A program made the position numbers and the translations under genes. Below are positions 34,816 to 45,108 of a stretch of DNA of 49,411 nt, piece after piece. The notes below the pieces were generated by a model, which saw nothing but the letters and a program-made list of their open reading frames with translations, was not told where the DNA came from and did not search any database. The DNA is from an uncultured Clostridia bacterium (GTDB lineage: Bacteria > Bacillota > Clostridia > TANB77 > CAG-508), in the NCBI GenBank assembly GCA_947589015.1, contig CANPZF010000012.1, positions 1-49,411 on the forward strand, read 5' to 3'. Position 1 is the stretch's first letter. Every line of letters begins with the position of its first letter.

Positions 34816-35472
34816 TTATTCTTTATCTTCATTTTTTACACTTTGTAATTTTTTTTCAAAATCTGTTGCAATTGCTATCAATGATGTAACATAAACTATA
34901 ATTACAAGAGGAATTGTCAATCTTCCAACTGGAATTCTTGTAATTGCCATTATACTAAATAATATTAATTGAGTCAATGCTAATATTATAATAGTTTTTA
35001 TTATTGTTTTTAATACTCCTATTTTATTGTATCTAAATGCCATATATACTAAAATTAATATTGTTGCTATACTAAAAGGTTTTATATATGGTTTTATTAA
35101 ATCTCTTCCTCTCACATGTTGTACTGGTGTAATCTCAATTTTTTCTGCATCTATTTCCGTTTCATATTTTTCATTAACCTTTGTTACTATATTGTTCTTC
35201 TGCTCTTCACTTATACTTTTTGTCACAATAGATACTGTATCTGCAAATTCTTCAACTTTTTGGATTATAACTTTTTGTCCATTTAGTTGTTCCTCTGCTA
35301 CTACTTTTATATCTTCATTATTAAATTCTTGACCTAAATTTAATTCGATTTTATTTGAATTTTCGTATTTTAATTCAAAATTAAATCCTTTGGTTATGGC
35401 AATAGCTATTCCAGCGATTATAATTATTGCTGATATTATTATGATTATTCGATTTTTTGTTTTTTGTTCCAT
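34816..35472 (-). CDS. Divergent SecF-like translocase subunit
   Basis: The 218-aa protein has a first helix (10-28), an extracytoplasmic domain of about 80 residues starting K-G-F-N-F-E-L-K-Y (equivalent to the SecF G-I-D-F-T-G-G region, here without the Gly pair), and three or four C-terminal helices. It is shorter than standard SecF (about 290-310 aa). The upstream gene, 16 bp away, is SecD-like, which supports the assignment. Confidence 0.72.
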   Translation of the reverse strand: MEQKTKNRIIIIISAIIIIAGIAIAITKGFNFELKYENSNKIELNLGQEFNNEDIKVVAEEQLNGQKVIIQKVEEFADTVSIVTKSISEEQKNNIVTKVNEKYETEIDAEKIEITPVQHVRGRDLIKPYIKPFSIATILILVYMAFRYNKIGVLKTIIKTIIILALTQLILFSIMAITRIPVGRLTIPLVIIVYVTSLIAIATDFEKKLQSVKNEDKE

Positions 35473-35488
35473 AATTCATTAATACCTC

Positions 35489-36928
35489 CTACTCTTCTGC
35501 TCTAATTTTTAATATTGTATTTGTTATTACATAATTATATAAAGCTATTAGTAAAATTCCCCAGAACATTACCATTCCAAAGCTACTAATATATGTCCAC
35601 TCTACAAAACAAAATACAATAGTTGCTATACATACTGGTATTATTTTTATAAAAAATTCCTTATAAGATTCTTTTATTGCAACACTTACTTGTGATTTAT
35701 TTGACTGAACTTCTAAATTATTTATTTTAGATAGAACTTTATTAACAAATATATAGTTCAAAGCTAATGTGATTGCTATCCCAAATATTCCTTGTATAGA
35801 TATTACTACATTTGTATATCTTAGTAATAGTAAAAATATTGATACTAGTCCAATATATGAAATGCTACTTAATATACCATTTGCTTTATATTTAAACATT
35901 AAAATTATAATTCCTATTAATATTATACCTGCTACTCCTATTTCTATATATTGTATATATTTATCAGTAATATCTGACATTATATATTTGTTTTCATCAA
36001 TATCATATTTTAATGGCAATTCTCCATTATCTAATATAACAGCAATATTAGAAGCTTGTGTCATATAATCACTCAAAGTTTCCACGTCAGTTGTAGCACT
36101 TCCTATGTTTAGTTGAATACTTCCATCTGTCATAGGTTCATCAAAGCTTGTTTTTATCATTGTTTCATTATCTATCATCATTGTTATTGTCTTTTCTTCT
36201 GTCTCTTCTTCTGTTTCTTCACTGTCAGTATCTTCTGATTTTTCTTCACTATCACTATCTTCTGTTTCCTCTTCTTCTTTTTCTACATAAATGTTGCTTA
36301 TTTCTTCTAGTTTCTTGGCTCCTTCTTTTGTAAACTCAATATTTAGATATACCCCTGTTCCTTTAGCTGTAGAATCAGAGCCATATATCACATTAGCTAG
36401 TTTTATGTCATTATTATTCATTAATACTTCATTAGTTTGGGTATCGATAATTTTAAAATTTCCTATTGTATTAATATTAGAAACTATTCTATCAGTATCT
36501 GTATTTTCGGGTACTTGTATTAATATTTCTCCATTTTGTTCATTTACAGAAATTTCATAACTTTCTACTCCCATTTTTTCTAATCTTTGTTCAATTAACT
36601 CTTTAGACTTCTTATAGTTTTCAGCTTTTTGTACATTTTCAGAATTATATGGCTCACTTTGTTTTGTATAACCTTTTTCTTGTATTTTTTCATCTGTTAA
36701 GTCTTCTGCATCCATTATTTCTGTTCCATTTGCATCTCTAACAACATCTCTTGATTCTTGTGATACCTTTAATTTAATATTTCTTGCTCCTTTTAAATCC
36801 ATTGCATATGAATAGTCTTTTACATTATTTTCCATTCTGTTTTGTTTTTGCATATATACCCCTAAAAAACTTACCATTGTAATTAATATTATAATTAAAA
36901 TTATTGTTAATATCTTTACTTTTTTCAT
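35489..36928 (-). CDS. Divergent SecD-like translocase subunit
   Basis: The 479-aa protein has an N-terminal helix (about 5-25), the SecD-like M-D-L-K-G-A-R-N-I-K-L-K-V, a P1-type domain (E-K-M-G-V-E-S-Y-E-I-S-V, N-G-E-I-L-I-Q-V-P), an acidic insert with about 25 Glu/Asp/Ser residues (near 215-245), and about five to six C-terminal helices. SecDF uses the proton motive force to help export. The acidic insertion is unusual. It is co-transcribed with the SecF-like gene. Confidence 0.78.
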   Translation of the reverse strand: MKKVKILTIILIIILITMVSFLGVYMQKQNRMENNVKDYSYAMDLKGARNIKLKVSQESRDVVRDANGTEIMDAEDLTDEKIQEKGYTKQSEPYNSENVQKAENYKKSKELIEQRLEKMGVESYEISVNEQNGEILIQVPENTDTDRIVSNINTIGNFKIIDTQTNEVLMNNNDIKLANVIYGSDSTAKGTGVYLNIEFTKEGAKKLEEISNIYVEKEEEETEDSDSEEKSEDTDSEETEEETEEKTITMMIDNETMIKTSFDEPMTDGSIQLNIGSATTDVETLSDYMTQASNIAVILDNGELPLKYDIDENKYIMSDITDKYIQYIEIGVAGIILIGIIILMFKYKANGILSSISYIGLVSIFLLLLRYTNVVISIQGIFGIAITLALNYIFVNKVLSKINNLEVQSNKSQVSVAIKESYKEFFIKIIPVCIATIVFCFVEWTYISSFGMVMFWGILLIALYNYVITNTILKIRAEE

Positions 36929-36949
36929 TTTTTTGATTCCTCCTATTGG

Positions 36950-37610
36950 CTATAATAATTTCGTATCATTTATTACTAATTCAAACCATATTTTTAAATA
37001 TTTTGCTGCATATTTACTCATCATAGTTCTATCCATAAATATTTCAAAATAATCTAATACTGGACACAATTTTGTATCTATTGTTAAATCTAATATTACT
37101 TTTCTATTTTTACTATCTATTTTTAAATCTGCATTTGTTACTGCATAATTTACTCTGTCATGAATATCAAATGTTGATAAATTTCTATTTGTTACTCTAT
37201 CTCTGTGTACGTCTGATTTATCTGCTAATATTATTGCTGCAGATATTTCATTTACAGCTGTTCCTGTGTTCTCATCATGGTTTCCTATTGCCATCATAAT
37301 TTCTGTTCTTTCTTCTACAGGCATTCCCATTTCTTTTAAAATGTTATATGCTATTATTGCTCCACTATGTGCATGATCTGTTCTATTTACACAATTTCCT
37401 ATGTCATGTAAATATCCTGCTATTTTTGCTAATTCTACTTTTCGTTCTTCATATCCTAATTTTTCTAATATTTCCCCTGCTCTTTGTGATACTATAGATA
37501 TATGTCTGTGAGAATGTTCTGTATATCCGAAGCCCATCCAATTGTTTTTGTGCACCTAAAATTAGTGCTTCTACCTCTTTGTTTTCCATAACATCTTCTA
37601 AGGTTATCAT
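36950..37610 (-). CDS. HD-domain phosphohydrolase, with +1 frameshift at CGG
   Basis: A single HD domain (Y-L-H-D-I-G-N-C, H-A-H-S-G-A, A-D-K-S-D-V-H-R-D-R) of the kind that hydrolyses phosphate esters of nucleotides. Translation should begin at ATG 37610, with GGAGGGAT upstream, reading M-I-T-L-E-D-V-M-E-N and on to Q-K-Q-L-D-G-L. It then meets CGG (37527-37529) followed by A. Skipping C gives G-Y-T-E-H-S-H-R-H, the conserved start of the domain. Total length 661 bp is 3x220+1. An ATG at 37555 in the second frame has no ribosome binding site. Confidence 0.87.
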
Positions 37611-37785
37611 TTGATCCCTCCTTATTTTTTGTCCTATCTGATTTTATATTAAATTGCTCAAAATATCAACTATTTTTTGTAAAGAATTGCATTTTTATTC
37701 ATTTTTTTAGACAGATTCTATACTTTTTATTAAAAATATAAGTATTATATCTTTTTCATTGGAAGATTTTTTTGCAAATAAAAAA

Positions 37786-37808
37786 TCAACCTTTTACAGT
37801 TGATTTAT
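37786..37808 (-). terminator. Terminator of the tRNA-Gly unit
   Basis: Minus strand AAATCAAC and GTTGATTTTTT arms with a short loop and T tail, after the second tRNA. Confidence 0.75.
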
Positions 37809-37842
37809 CAATATTTTCGTCTGGTGCTACGATTTTACTTAA

Positions 37843-37916
<74 letters not shown>

Positions 37917-37943
37917 ATGTATTACTTATATTTTTTATTTTTT

Positions 37944-38017
<74 letters not shown>

Positions 38018-38184
38018 ATATATATTCCTAACATTTATAAATTATAATGTGTTTTTTTTATTTTGTCAATACTTTTTTTAATTTTTTCTATTTTTTTATT
38101 TACAAATTACTTTAACTAATATAAAATACTTTTAATAAAAATAATTTATTTGGAAATACTAAGAAAAAATTTAGGAGGAAACAA

Positions 38185-40570
38185 ATGAAAAATAAAAATG
38201 AATTAAATTATAAAGATTTAAAAATGACATGTGATAGTTCCCTTTTTAATTTTGAAACTACTGAAGAATTAGAGCCTATACAAACTGGAATTGGACAAGA
38301 TCGTGGAATAAAAGCCTTAGAATTTGGTATTCAAGTAGATGTAAAAGGTTACAATGTATATATTGAAGGTCCTAGTGGCGTTGGAAAAACTATGTACACA
38401 AAAAATTATTTAAATAAAGTAGCCACAAAAAAGAAAGTTCCTGCTGATTGGTGCTATATATATAATTTTGATAATCCTAATGCACCTATAGCTGTTAGTT
38501 TACCTGCTGGTCAAGGAAAAGAATTTAAAGAAGCCATGGATGGATTTATAAAAGAAATTCGTAAAGACATTCAAAAAACATTCAATGCAGATGATTTTGA
38601 AAAAGAAAAAGCTTTAATAAAGCAAGAATTTGAAAGTAAACGTTCTGCATTATTAGAACAATTAAATGCAGATGCTTCTAAATATGATTTTCATATAAAA
38701 TCAGCACAAAATGGAATTTATATGACTCCTATTGTTAATGGAAAAATCATAGAAGAAGATGAATTTGAAAAACTTGATGCCACTGTTAAAGAAGAATATG
38801 AGAAAAAATCACTTGTAGTTCAAGAACAAATTATGAATGTTATTGGAAAAATCAAAGAAATTGAACGTCAATCAGATAAAAAAATTTCTGAATGGCAATC
38901 AAATATAGCATTACTTACTGTTAATGTTCATATCAATTTCTTGAAATCTAAATATAAGAGAAATAAAAAAATAAATAAATTTTTAAATGATGTTAAACAA
39001 GATGTTTTAAAAAATATTCCTACATTTCTAGAAGATGACTCTAATATTTCTCAACAATCTGCACCACCTAATGCCAAAAAGCCAGATCCATGTTTAAATT
39101 ATCGTGTTAATTTGTTTGTTGACAATTCTACTAGAGAAGGTGCCCCTGTAATAATGGATTCTAATTATTCTTATCATAACATTTTCGGTTCTTTAGAATA
39201 TGAAAATTATTACGGTTCTTTAAAAACAGACCATACAATGTTAAAAGCTGGTTTAATGCAACAAGCAAATGGTGGATACATTATTTTTCAAGCCAAAGAT
39301 CTTGTTTCTAATCCTCTTTGTTATGAAACTCTAAAAAAAGCTCTAAGAATTAAAGAATTAAGTATTGAAAATACAGCAGATCAGCGTTCTTCAATGGTCT
39401 TAGTTTCTTTAAAACCAGAACCAATTCCTCTTGACTTAAAAGTTATTCTTATTGGTAATAGTAGTCTTTATCAAACACTTTTGGCAATGGACAATGATTT
39501 TAGAAAGTTATTTAAAATCAAAGTTGAATTTGAAGATGATGCACCTATCACAAAAGAAAATCTTAATAAACTTGCTCAAATTGTTCACGGGTTTTGTGCT
39601 CATGAAGATCTTCCACATTTAGATAGAAATGCTATGGCGAGATTAGTTGAATATGCTTCAAAATTAGCAGGTCATCATAATAAAGTTTCTACTAGATTTG
39701 ATAATTTAATACAAATAATTGGAGAGGCAGCAACTTGGGCAAAAATTTCAAAATCAAAAGTAGTAACTGAAGAATTTGTTACTAAAGCTCTGCAAGAACA
39801 AATTGATCGTGTAAAAAAATATGATTCAAGATATATAGAAATGATTAAAGATAATTCTCTTCTTATTAATACTTCTGGTTCTGAAGTTGGAGAATTAAAC
39901 CGGATTAACCATTATGTCTATTGGTGATTATACATTTGGAAAACCTGCCAAAATTACAGTTAATACTTACACTGGCAAACAGGGTATTATTAATATTGAA
40001 AGAGAAGTTGAAATTTCTGGTCCTTCACACTCTAAAGGTGTGCTAATACTTTCTGGTTATTTAGGAGAAATGTTTGCACAAGACATTCCTTTATGTTTAA
40101 CCGCTAGTATTTGTTTTGAACAATTATATAATGGTGTTGATGGTGATAGTGCTTCTAGTACAGAATTATATGGTCTGCTTTCTAGTTTATCTGAAATTCC
40201 TATTAATCAAGCTATTGCTGTTACTGGTTCTGTCAATCAAAAAGGACAAATACAACCTATTGGCGGAGTTAATGAAAAAATAGAAGGTTATTTCCAGATT
40301 TGTAAAATGAGAGGTTTAACTGGCGAGCAAGGGGTTATGATTCCTATTCAAAATGTTGAAAATTTACAACTATCTGATGAAATTATTGAAGCTGTTAAAG
40401 AGAAAAAATTTCATGTTTATTCTGTTTCTACTATTGAAGAAGGAATTGAAATTTTAACAGGCGTTCCTGCTGGTAAAAAAGATAAAAATGGTAATTTCCC
40501 TGCTGGTACTGTTAATTACTTAGTTCATGAAAAGTTAAAAAAATATGCAAAAATTAGTGAAAATAAATAA
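38185..40570 (+). CDS. Lon-like ATP-dependent protease, with +1 frameshift at CGG
   Basis: The N-terminal part has Walker A G-P-S-G-V-G-K-T (62-69) with a long coiled-coil insertion, and Q-A-N-G-G-Y-I-I-F-Q-A of the AAA module. The C-terminal part is the Lon peptidase domain with catalytic Ser in D-G-D-S-A-S and Lys in G-G-V-N-E-K. In the zero frame the protein ends at 39925-39927. Codon 573 is CGG (39901-39903) followed by A. Skipping C gives E-L-N-G-L-T-I-M-S-I-G-D-Y and runs to 40570 with total length about 794 aa. AGGAGG is 8 nt before ATG 38185. A restart at ATG 39914 has no ribosome binding site. Confidence 0.9.
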
Positions 40571-40572
40571 CT

Positions 40573-40610
40573 AAAACGAGGGAATTCTAAATAATAGAAT
40601 CCCTCGTTTT
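40573..40610. terminator. Bidirectional terminator after the Lon-like gene
   Basis: AAAACGAGGGA-A-TTCTA pairs with TAGAA-TCCCTCGTTTT around a short AT loop. Confidence 0.88.
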
Positions 40611-40614
40611 ACTA

Positions 40615-41004
40615 TTAAAAAATATTTTCCAAGCTTAACTCATTCTTCTCTTTTATATGTGCTAATAGAAAAATACTTTTGTCTAATTGCGATATTGCAT
40701 CCACATATTCATCATTTTCATAAAAACTTCTCATTTCTGTAAAACTTGTTTCTACTTTTTCTAATTCATTATGCTCTATAAAATATGCCATTTTCGGATA
40801 TACTTCATTCCATTGTTTATCTAATGTTGCTAAATTTTCGTCTACTACTTCTTTGTTCACATTGCTTTTCTTCAATTCTTCTTTAACTTCTTCTAATTTA
40901 TTATTAATCGTATATATGGCATTAGAAGCATATTTTTGCGTAATATAATTTCCAAGTGATATTGCTACTACAATAACAATACAAATTATCATCTCTTTTT
41001 TCAT
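40615..41004 (-). CDS. DUF4363 family protein
   Basis: The 129-aa protein has an N-terminal membrane anchor (5-24), then helical heptad-rich sequence (I-N-N-K-L-E-E-V-K-E-E-L, W-N-E-V-Y-P-K-M-A-Y-F-I-E-H-N-E-L). DUF4363 proteins often lie beside a DUF421 (YetF-like) gene, as here. Function unknown. Confidence 0.8.
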   Translation of the reverse strand: MKKEMIICIVIVVAISLGNYITQKYASNAIYTINNKLEEVKEELKKSNVNKEVVDENLATLDKQWNEVYPKMAYFIEHNELEKVETSFTEMRSFYENDEYVDAISQLDKSIFLLAHIKEKNELSLENIF

Positions 41005-41034
41005 ATGATCTCCCCTATCTTTTTTATTATATAG

Positions 41035-41703
41035 CTATTCTTTTTTCTGACAGAATATTTGTCCTTTTCCATCTATTGTAACTACTAATGCTTCTTCAGG
41101 TTCCATATTAAATTTTTCTACCTGTTTTTTTAACCATGCATAATTTTTTCCTATTAATTTTAAATTGTTTTCCATTATTTTTCCATCTATTACTAAATCA
41201 TATGGAATTCCTTCATAATCTGGCTGAATGTTAAAATCTTCAGGAATTGTATTTCTTTTTTCTGGTTTTTGTATTACCGTAATTTCTCCGCTCGTTTCTA
41301 ATATTGCATATTCTACATCTCCTAAATTTACAACATTGTTCCCTCTTAGTCTCTCTTGCAATTCATTAATTGTAAATCTTTCCTTTTTTAATGCCTTTTC
41401 CACAATTTTTCCTCTATACATTAAAATTGTTGGTTTACCACAAATTATTTCCCTTGCTTTTAAACTTCTTAAATTTATTACTGAAATAATTAAATGCATT
41501 ACTAATAATCCCAATATAGGAATAATACCATTTGAAATAGGTATTCCAACTTCAGTCATAGGAATAGAAGCTAAATCTGCTATCATTATTGATATTGCAA
41601 GTTCAAATGGCTGTAATTGTCCTATTTCCCTTTTTCCCATTAATCTCATTACAATCAATACTATTATATATAAAATAATAGCTCTAAAAAATGTTATTAA
41701 CAC
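41035..41703 (-). CDS. DUF421 (YetF-like) membrane protein
   Basis: The 222-aa protein has three membrane helices in the first 85 residues, with R-L-M-G-K-R-E-I-G-Q-L-Q-P-F-E-L, the family signature, in the loop. The cytoplasmic DUF421 domain follows (I-C-G-K-P-T-I-L-M-Y-R-G-K, L-R-G-N-N-V). A YetF-like role in spore or membrane physiology is possible, but the function is not established. It lies 30 bp upstream of the DUF4363 gene. Confidence 0.9.
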   Translation of the reverse strand: MLITFFRAIILYIIVLIVMRLMGKREIGQLQPFELAISIMIADLASIPMTEVGIPISNGIIPILGLLVMHLIISVINLRSLKAREIICGKPTILMYRGKIVEKALKKERFTINELQERLRGNNVVNLGDVEYAILETSGEITVIQKPEKRNTIPEDFNIQPDYEGIPYDLVIDGKIMENNLKLIGKNYAWLKKQVEKFNMEPEEALVVTIDGKGQIFCQKKE

Positions 41704-41861
41704 ACTTACACCTACTTTTTATTTATACTTCTTTTATTTTTTACAAATTTTAACTTTTTTATACTTGAATTTTTGAATAAACTTTATTTTTTTGTAAATA
41801 ATAATTCTAGAACCTTTGAAAAAAATACATTATAAATTTTATAACTAAGGAGGTTAAACTT

Positions 41862-42236
41862 ATGTCAGAAATGCAAAGTAACAATGTAAAAAGTGGTACT
41901 TCTACTGTATGGCAAATAATAGGTAGATTAGTAGCTGCTGCAGTTGTATTAGCTATTACTGCATTTTTTACACCTGGATTTACAATCAATAATTTTTGGA
42001 CCTTAGTAATAGCAGCTGTTGTTTTAACTATAATAGATTATCTTGTTATCAAATTTACTGGTTTACACGCTAGTCCATTTGGTAAAGGATTTGTAGGGTT
42101 TGCATTAGCTGCTATTATTTTATATGTGACACAATTTTTTGTAGCAGGATATACTATCTCTTGGATGGCTGCTATAATAGGTGCTTTAATCTATGGTGTT
42201 GTTGATTATTTCATTCCTGGAAATCAACAAATGTAA
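41862..42236 (+). CDS. Small four-helix membrane protein (holin/DUF2512-like)
   Basis: The 124-aa hydrophobic protein has four predicted helices (about 20-38, 42-63, 72-92, 95-116), with P-G-F-T-I-N-N-F-W and A-G-Y-T-I-S-W-M repeated at equivalent places, so the protein is two similar halves. A strong AAGGAGG is 9 nt before ATG. It may be related to the YndM/DUF2512 or holin-like group; not certain. A good terminator follows. Confidence 0.7.
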   Translation: MSEMQSNNVKSGTSTVWQIIGRLVAAAVVLAITAFFTPGFTINNFWTLVIAAVVLTIIDYLVIKFTGLHASPFGKGFVGFALAAIILYVTQFFVAGYTISWMAAIIGALIYGVVDYFIPGNQQM

Positions 42237-42245
42237 CGTAAATGC

Positions 42246-42273
42246 AAAAAATCAGCCTTTATGGCTGATTTTT
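42246..42273 (+). terminator. Terminator after the small membrane protein
   Basis: AAAAATCAGCC pairs with GGCTGATTTTT around a 5-6 nt loop; also suited to the convergent sortase gene. Confidence 0.88.
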
Positions 42274-42289
42274 ATTAATTTACATATTT

Positions 42290-42988
42290 TTAATCTGCTT
42301 TAGCAAATATTATTAGTCTTGCTTTGCTGTCATCTGTACACGTTGATAAAGTAATTTCTGGTTTACCATTTGTATCTCTTTGATAGAAAGAAATATCATC
42401 TGGTGAAGTTTCAAATTTGTTGTATACTGTATATGTTATTCTATTTTTAGCATTATCTGTAATATATATTTTATCTCCTTCTTTTAATTTTTTATTATTA
42501 GAGAAAAATAGCCCATTTCTGTAATTATGTCCTACTATAACTGTATTTCCAACTTGGTTTACTCCTGATCCATATAAATATGCAACAGATGTTTCTATTG
42601 AACTTTTACTTACTTTCTCAAGTATTGGATAATCAAATTTGATTGATGGAATTGTCATTGTTCCTAATACTCCAAATCCTTTAAATGTTGGTAATTGATT
42701 TGTTGGCGTAGTAGAAGTAGAACCTGTATCTCCTGTTAATTTTATACTATCTAATGGGTTAGTTTCTCCTTCATTTCCTGGATTTTCCGGATTGTCATTT
42801 TCATTATTTTCTTCTTCATTAGAAATATTATCATTTTGATTATAGTTTTCTGTAAAAGCTAATGCTTCTTGTTCTGTAAAATATTTTTGATACCAATCAA
42901 ATCCTAATAAACCTAGTAGCACAACTATTGCTATAATTATAACTATCAAAACTACAGTTAATACTTTACTATATTTACTTTCAAACAT
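42290..42988 (-). CDS. Second sortase
   Basis: The 232-aa membrane-anchored sortase has an anchor at 10-29, an acidic Asn/Glu-rich linker (48-80), His154 in V-G-H-N-Y-R, Cys217 in T-L-S-T-C-T and Arg224. ATG 42988 follows GGAGG at a proper distance, better than an ATG five codons earlier that lies over the site. It is not linked to a substrate gene. It may be the housekeeping sortase, as opposed to the operon-specific one at 16269-16940. Confidence 0.9.
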   Translation of the reverse strand: MFESKYSKVLTVVLIVIIIAIVVLLGLLGFDWYQKYFTEQEALAFTENYNQNDNISNEEENNENDNPENPGNEGETNPLDSIKLTGDTGSTSTTPTNQLPTFKGFGVLGTMTIPSIKFDYPILEKVSKSSIETSVAYLYGSGVNQVGNTVIVGHNYRNGLFFSNNKKLKEGDKIYITDNAKNRITYTVYNKFETSPDDISFYQRDTNGKPEITLSTCTDDSKARLIIFAKAD

Positions 42989-43222
42989 ATCTTTTACCTC
43001 CATATTATAATATAACTTATATTTATTATATCACAAATATGAATAAAAGTATAGCATTTTTCATTTATTTTTATATTAGTTTCTTTAATAATTATCAATT
43101 TTTTAACATATTCGCACATCTTTTAACACCTAAATTTAAAAATTCCTTTAATGAAAATACATTATTCACATTTTATACAATTCATCTTTTATAATTATTA
43201 TTCTTTCATATTTTGTCTAATC

Positions 43223-43254
43223 AAAAAAGACCTCATTTGATGAGATCTCTTTTA
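43223..43254 (-). terminator. Terminator of the ribosomal protein operon
   Basis: Minus strand AAGAGATCTCAT-CAA-ATGAGGTCTTTTTTG. It lies directly after rplL. Confidence 0.85.
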
Positions 43255-43259
43255 TTAAA

Positions 43260-43628
43260 TTATTTTAATTCAACTACAGCTCCAACTTCTGTAAATTTAG
43301 CTTTTAAGTCTTCTGCTTCTTCTTTAGCTACTCCTTCTTTAACAGTTTTTGGTGCTCCATCTACTAAGTCTTTAGCTTCTTTTAATCCTAATCCTGTAGC
43401 ATCTCTAACTACTTTAATTACTTTTATTTTTTGATCTCCCGCATTTGTTAATACAACATCAAAAGATGTCTTTTCTTCTGCTGCAGCTCCTCCTGCTACT
43501 GCACCAGCTGCTGGTGCAGCAGCTGCTACTGCTGATACTCCAAATTCTTCTTCTATAGCTTTTACTAAGTCAGCTAATTCAACTACTGTCATTTTTTTGA
43601 TTTCCTCAATCATTTCTTCTTTACTCAT
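43260..43628 (-). CDS. rplL: 50S ribosomal protein L7/L12
   Basis: The 122-aa stalk protein starts [10 protein letters not shown]. It has an Ala-rich hinge and the conserved C-terminal domain ([20 protein letters not shown]). ATG 43628 has GGAGG 8 nt upstream. It is the last gene of the ribosomal run; rpoB does not follow, which is unusual. Confidence 0.97.
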   Translation of the reverse strand: MSKEEMIEEIKKMTVVELADLVKAIEEEFGVSAVAAAAPAAGAVAGGAAAEEKTSFDVVLTNAGDQKIKVIKVVRDATGLGLKEAKDLVDGAPKTVKEGVAKEEAEDLKAKFTEVGAVVELK

Positions 43629-43676
43629 TTTAAAATCCTCCATTACTCTTTATTTTTTATTTAAATTTTTATTTAA

Positions 43677-44192
43677 TTACGCTTCAGCTGGTGCTTCTGC
43701 TTCTTTTTGTATTCTTACTTGATCAAGTGCAACTGCAAATTTTGAAATATTTCCAAGTAAAGCTCCTGCAAGCATTGATAATAATGTTTCTCTTGATGGT
43801 AATTTTGCTAAAGTAATAATTTCTTCTGTTGTCATTACTTTACCTTCAATTACTCCACCTTTAATTTTATAGTATTCATTATCCTTGCAGAAATTGTAAA
43901 TAACTTTTGCAGGTTCTAAATAATCTTCTGAACTGATAACAACTGCTGTTGTTCCTGTTAATTGATCTTCTAGACCTTCTATTCCACATTCTGCTAATGC
44001 TCTTCTTGTTATATTATTTTTTATAACAGAATATTTTGCATTTACTTTTCTTAAATCTGTTCTTAAGTTAGTAACATCTGTTACATTGATTCCTTTATAA
44101 TCTGTTAAAAGTATTAATTTAGCTTCTTTCATTTCACTTGCTAACTTTGATACTTCTTCTTTCTTTTGATTTAATATCTTTTCACTTGCCAT
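43677..44192 (-). CDS. rplJ: 50S ribosomal protein L10
   Basis: The 171-aa L10 (L-T-D-Y-K-G-I-N-V-T-D-V-T-N-L-R, Y-S-V-I-K-N-N-I-T-R-R-A-L) anchors L7/L12 to the ribosome. Start ATG 44192 after TAGGAGGTG. It is preceded by an L10 leader RNA that provides feedback control. Confidence 0.96.
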   Translation of the reverse strand: MASEKILNQKKEEVSKLASEMKEAKLILLTDYKGINVTDVTNLRTDLRKVNAKYSVIKNNITRRALAECGIEGLEDQLTGTTAVVISSEDYLEPAKVIYNFCKDNEYYKIKGGVIEGKVMTTEEIITLAKLPSRETLLSMLAGALLGNISKFAVALDQVRIQKEAEAPAEA

Positions 44193-44228
44193 ATATTTCA
44201 CCTCCTAAAATTTTATAATTTATAATAA

Positions 44229-44335
44229 AAATACTCTTTCTACCACGCGAGGATAGAAAGAGCCTAATAATATCACTTCTCTATACCTCGGTAGGTCTTA
44301 CAGCTAATAAACTATTGGTAACTAATATCTTACCT
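44229..44335 (-). promoter_or_regulatory. Ribosomal protein L10 leader with attenuator hairpin
   Basis: In the 179-bp space between rplA and rplJ the transcript has CTGTAAGACCTACCGAGG, the conserved L10-leader segment. It is followed by a strong hairpin CTCTTTCTA/TAGAAAGAG (44234-44262) and TATTTTTATT, which looks like an attenuator. L10 (with L7/L12) binding would favour termination. Confidence 0.8.
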
Positions 44336-44371
44336 TTAATTTATTTTGCCTACTGTCTTTGGCATTTTTTA

Positions 44372-45055
44372 TTATTTTTGATTTATAAATATTCCAGGTC
44401 CCATTGTTGTAGTAACTGCAACACTTTTTATGTATTGACCTTTTGCTGCTGCTGGTTTTGCTTTTATTATAGCATTCATTATTGTTTCATAATTTTCTAC
44501 TAATTTCTGTGTTCCAAATGAAACCTTTCCAAATCCTAAATGTATAATATTTGTTTTGTCTAATCTATATTCTACTTTACCAGATTTGATTTCACTAATA
44601 GCTTTCGTAACATCCATTGTTACTGTTCCTGATTTAGGGTTTGGCATTAATCCTTTTGGTCCTAATACTTTACCTAATCTTCCTACAACTCCCATCATAT
44701 CTGGAGTTGCAACAACTACATCATAGTCAAACCAGTTATCATTTTGAATTTTTGGTATTAATTCTTCTGCTCCTACATAATCAGCTCCTGCTTTTTGAGC
44801 CTCATCTGCTTTAGGTCCTTTGGCAAAAACTAATACTTTTTGAGTTTTTCCTGTTCCATTTGGAAGTACTACTGTACCTCTAACTTGTTGATCTGCATGT
44901 TTAGAATCTACACCTAATTTTACATGTAGTTCTACTGTTTGATCAAATTTTGTTTTTGGCATTTTTTCAATAATTTCTATAGCCTCTTTAATTTCATATT
45001 CTTTTGTTCTATCAACTAATTTTGCACTTTCTGCATATCTTTTTGATTTTTTCAT
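44372..45055 (-). CDS. rplA: 50S ribosomal protein L1
   Basis: The 227-aa protein is full length with the L1 signature ([28 protein letters not shown]). GGGAGGT precedes ATG 45055. Confidence 0.97.
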   Translation of the reverse strand: MKKSKRYAESAKLVDRTKEYEIKEAIEIIEKMPKTKFDQTVELHVKLGVDSKHADQQVRGTVVLPNGTGKTQKVLVFAKGPKADEAQKAGADYVGAEELIPKIQNDNWFDYDVVVATPDMMGVVGRLGKVLGPKGLMPNPKSGTVTMDVTKAISEIKSGKVEYRLDKTNIIHLGFGKVSFGTQKLVENYETIMNAIIKAKPAAAKGQYIKSVAVTTTMGPGIFINQK

Positions 45056-45108
45056 TTTTTACCTCCCTTGGTTTTAGCGAGCTTCACTCTCCCAAATAAT
45101 TTTCTTTA

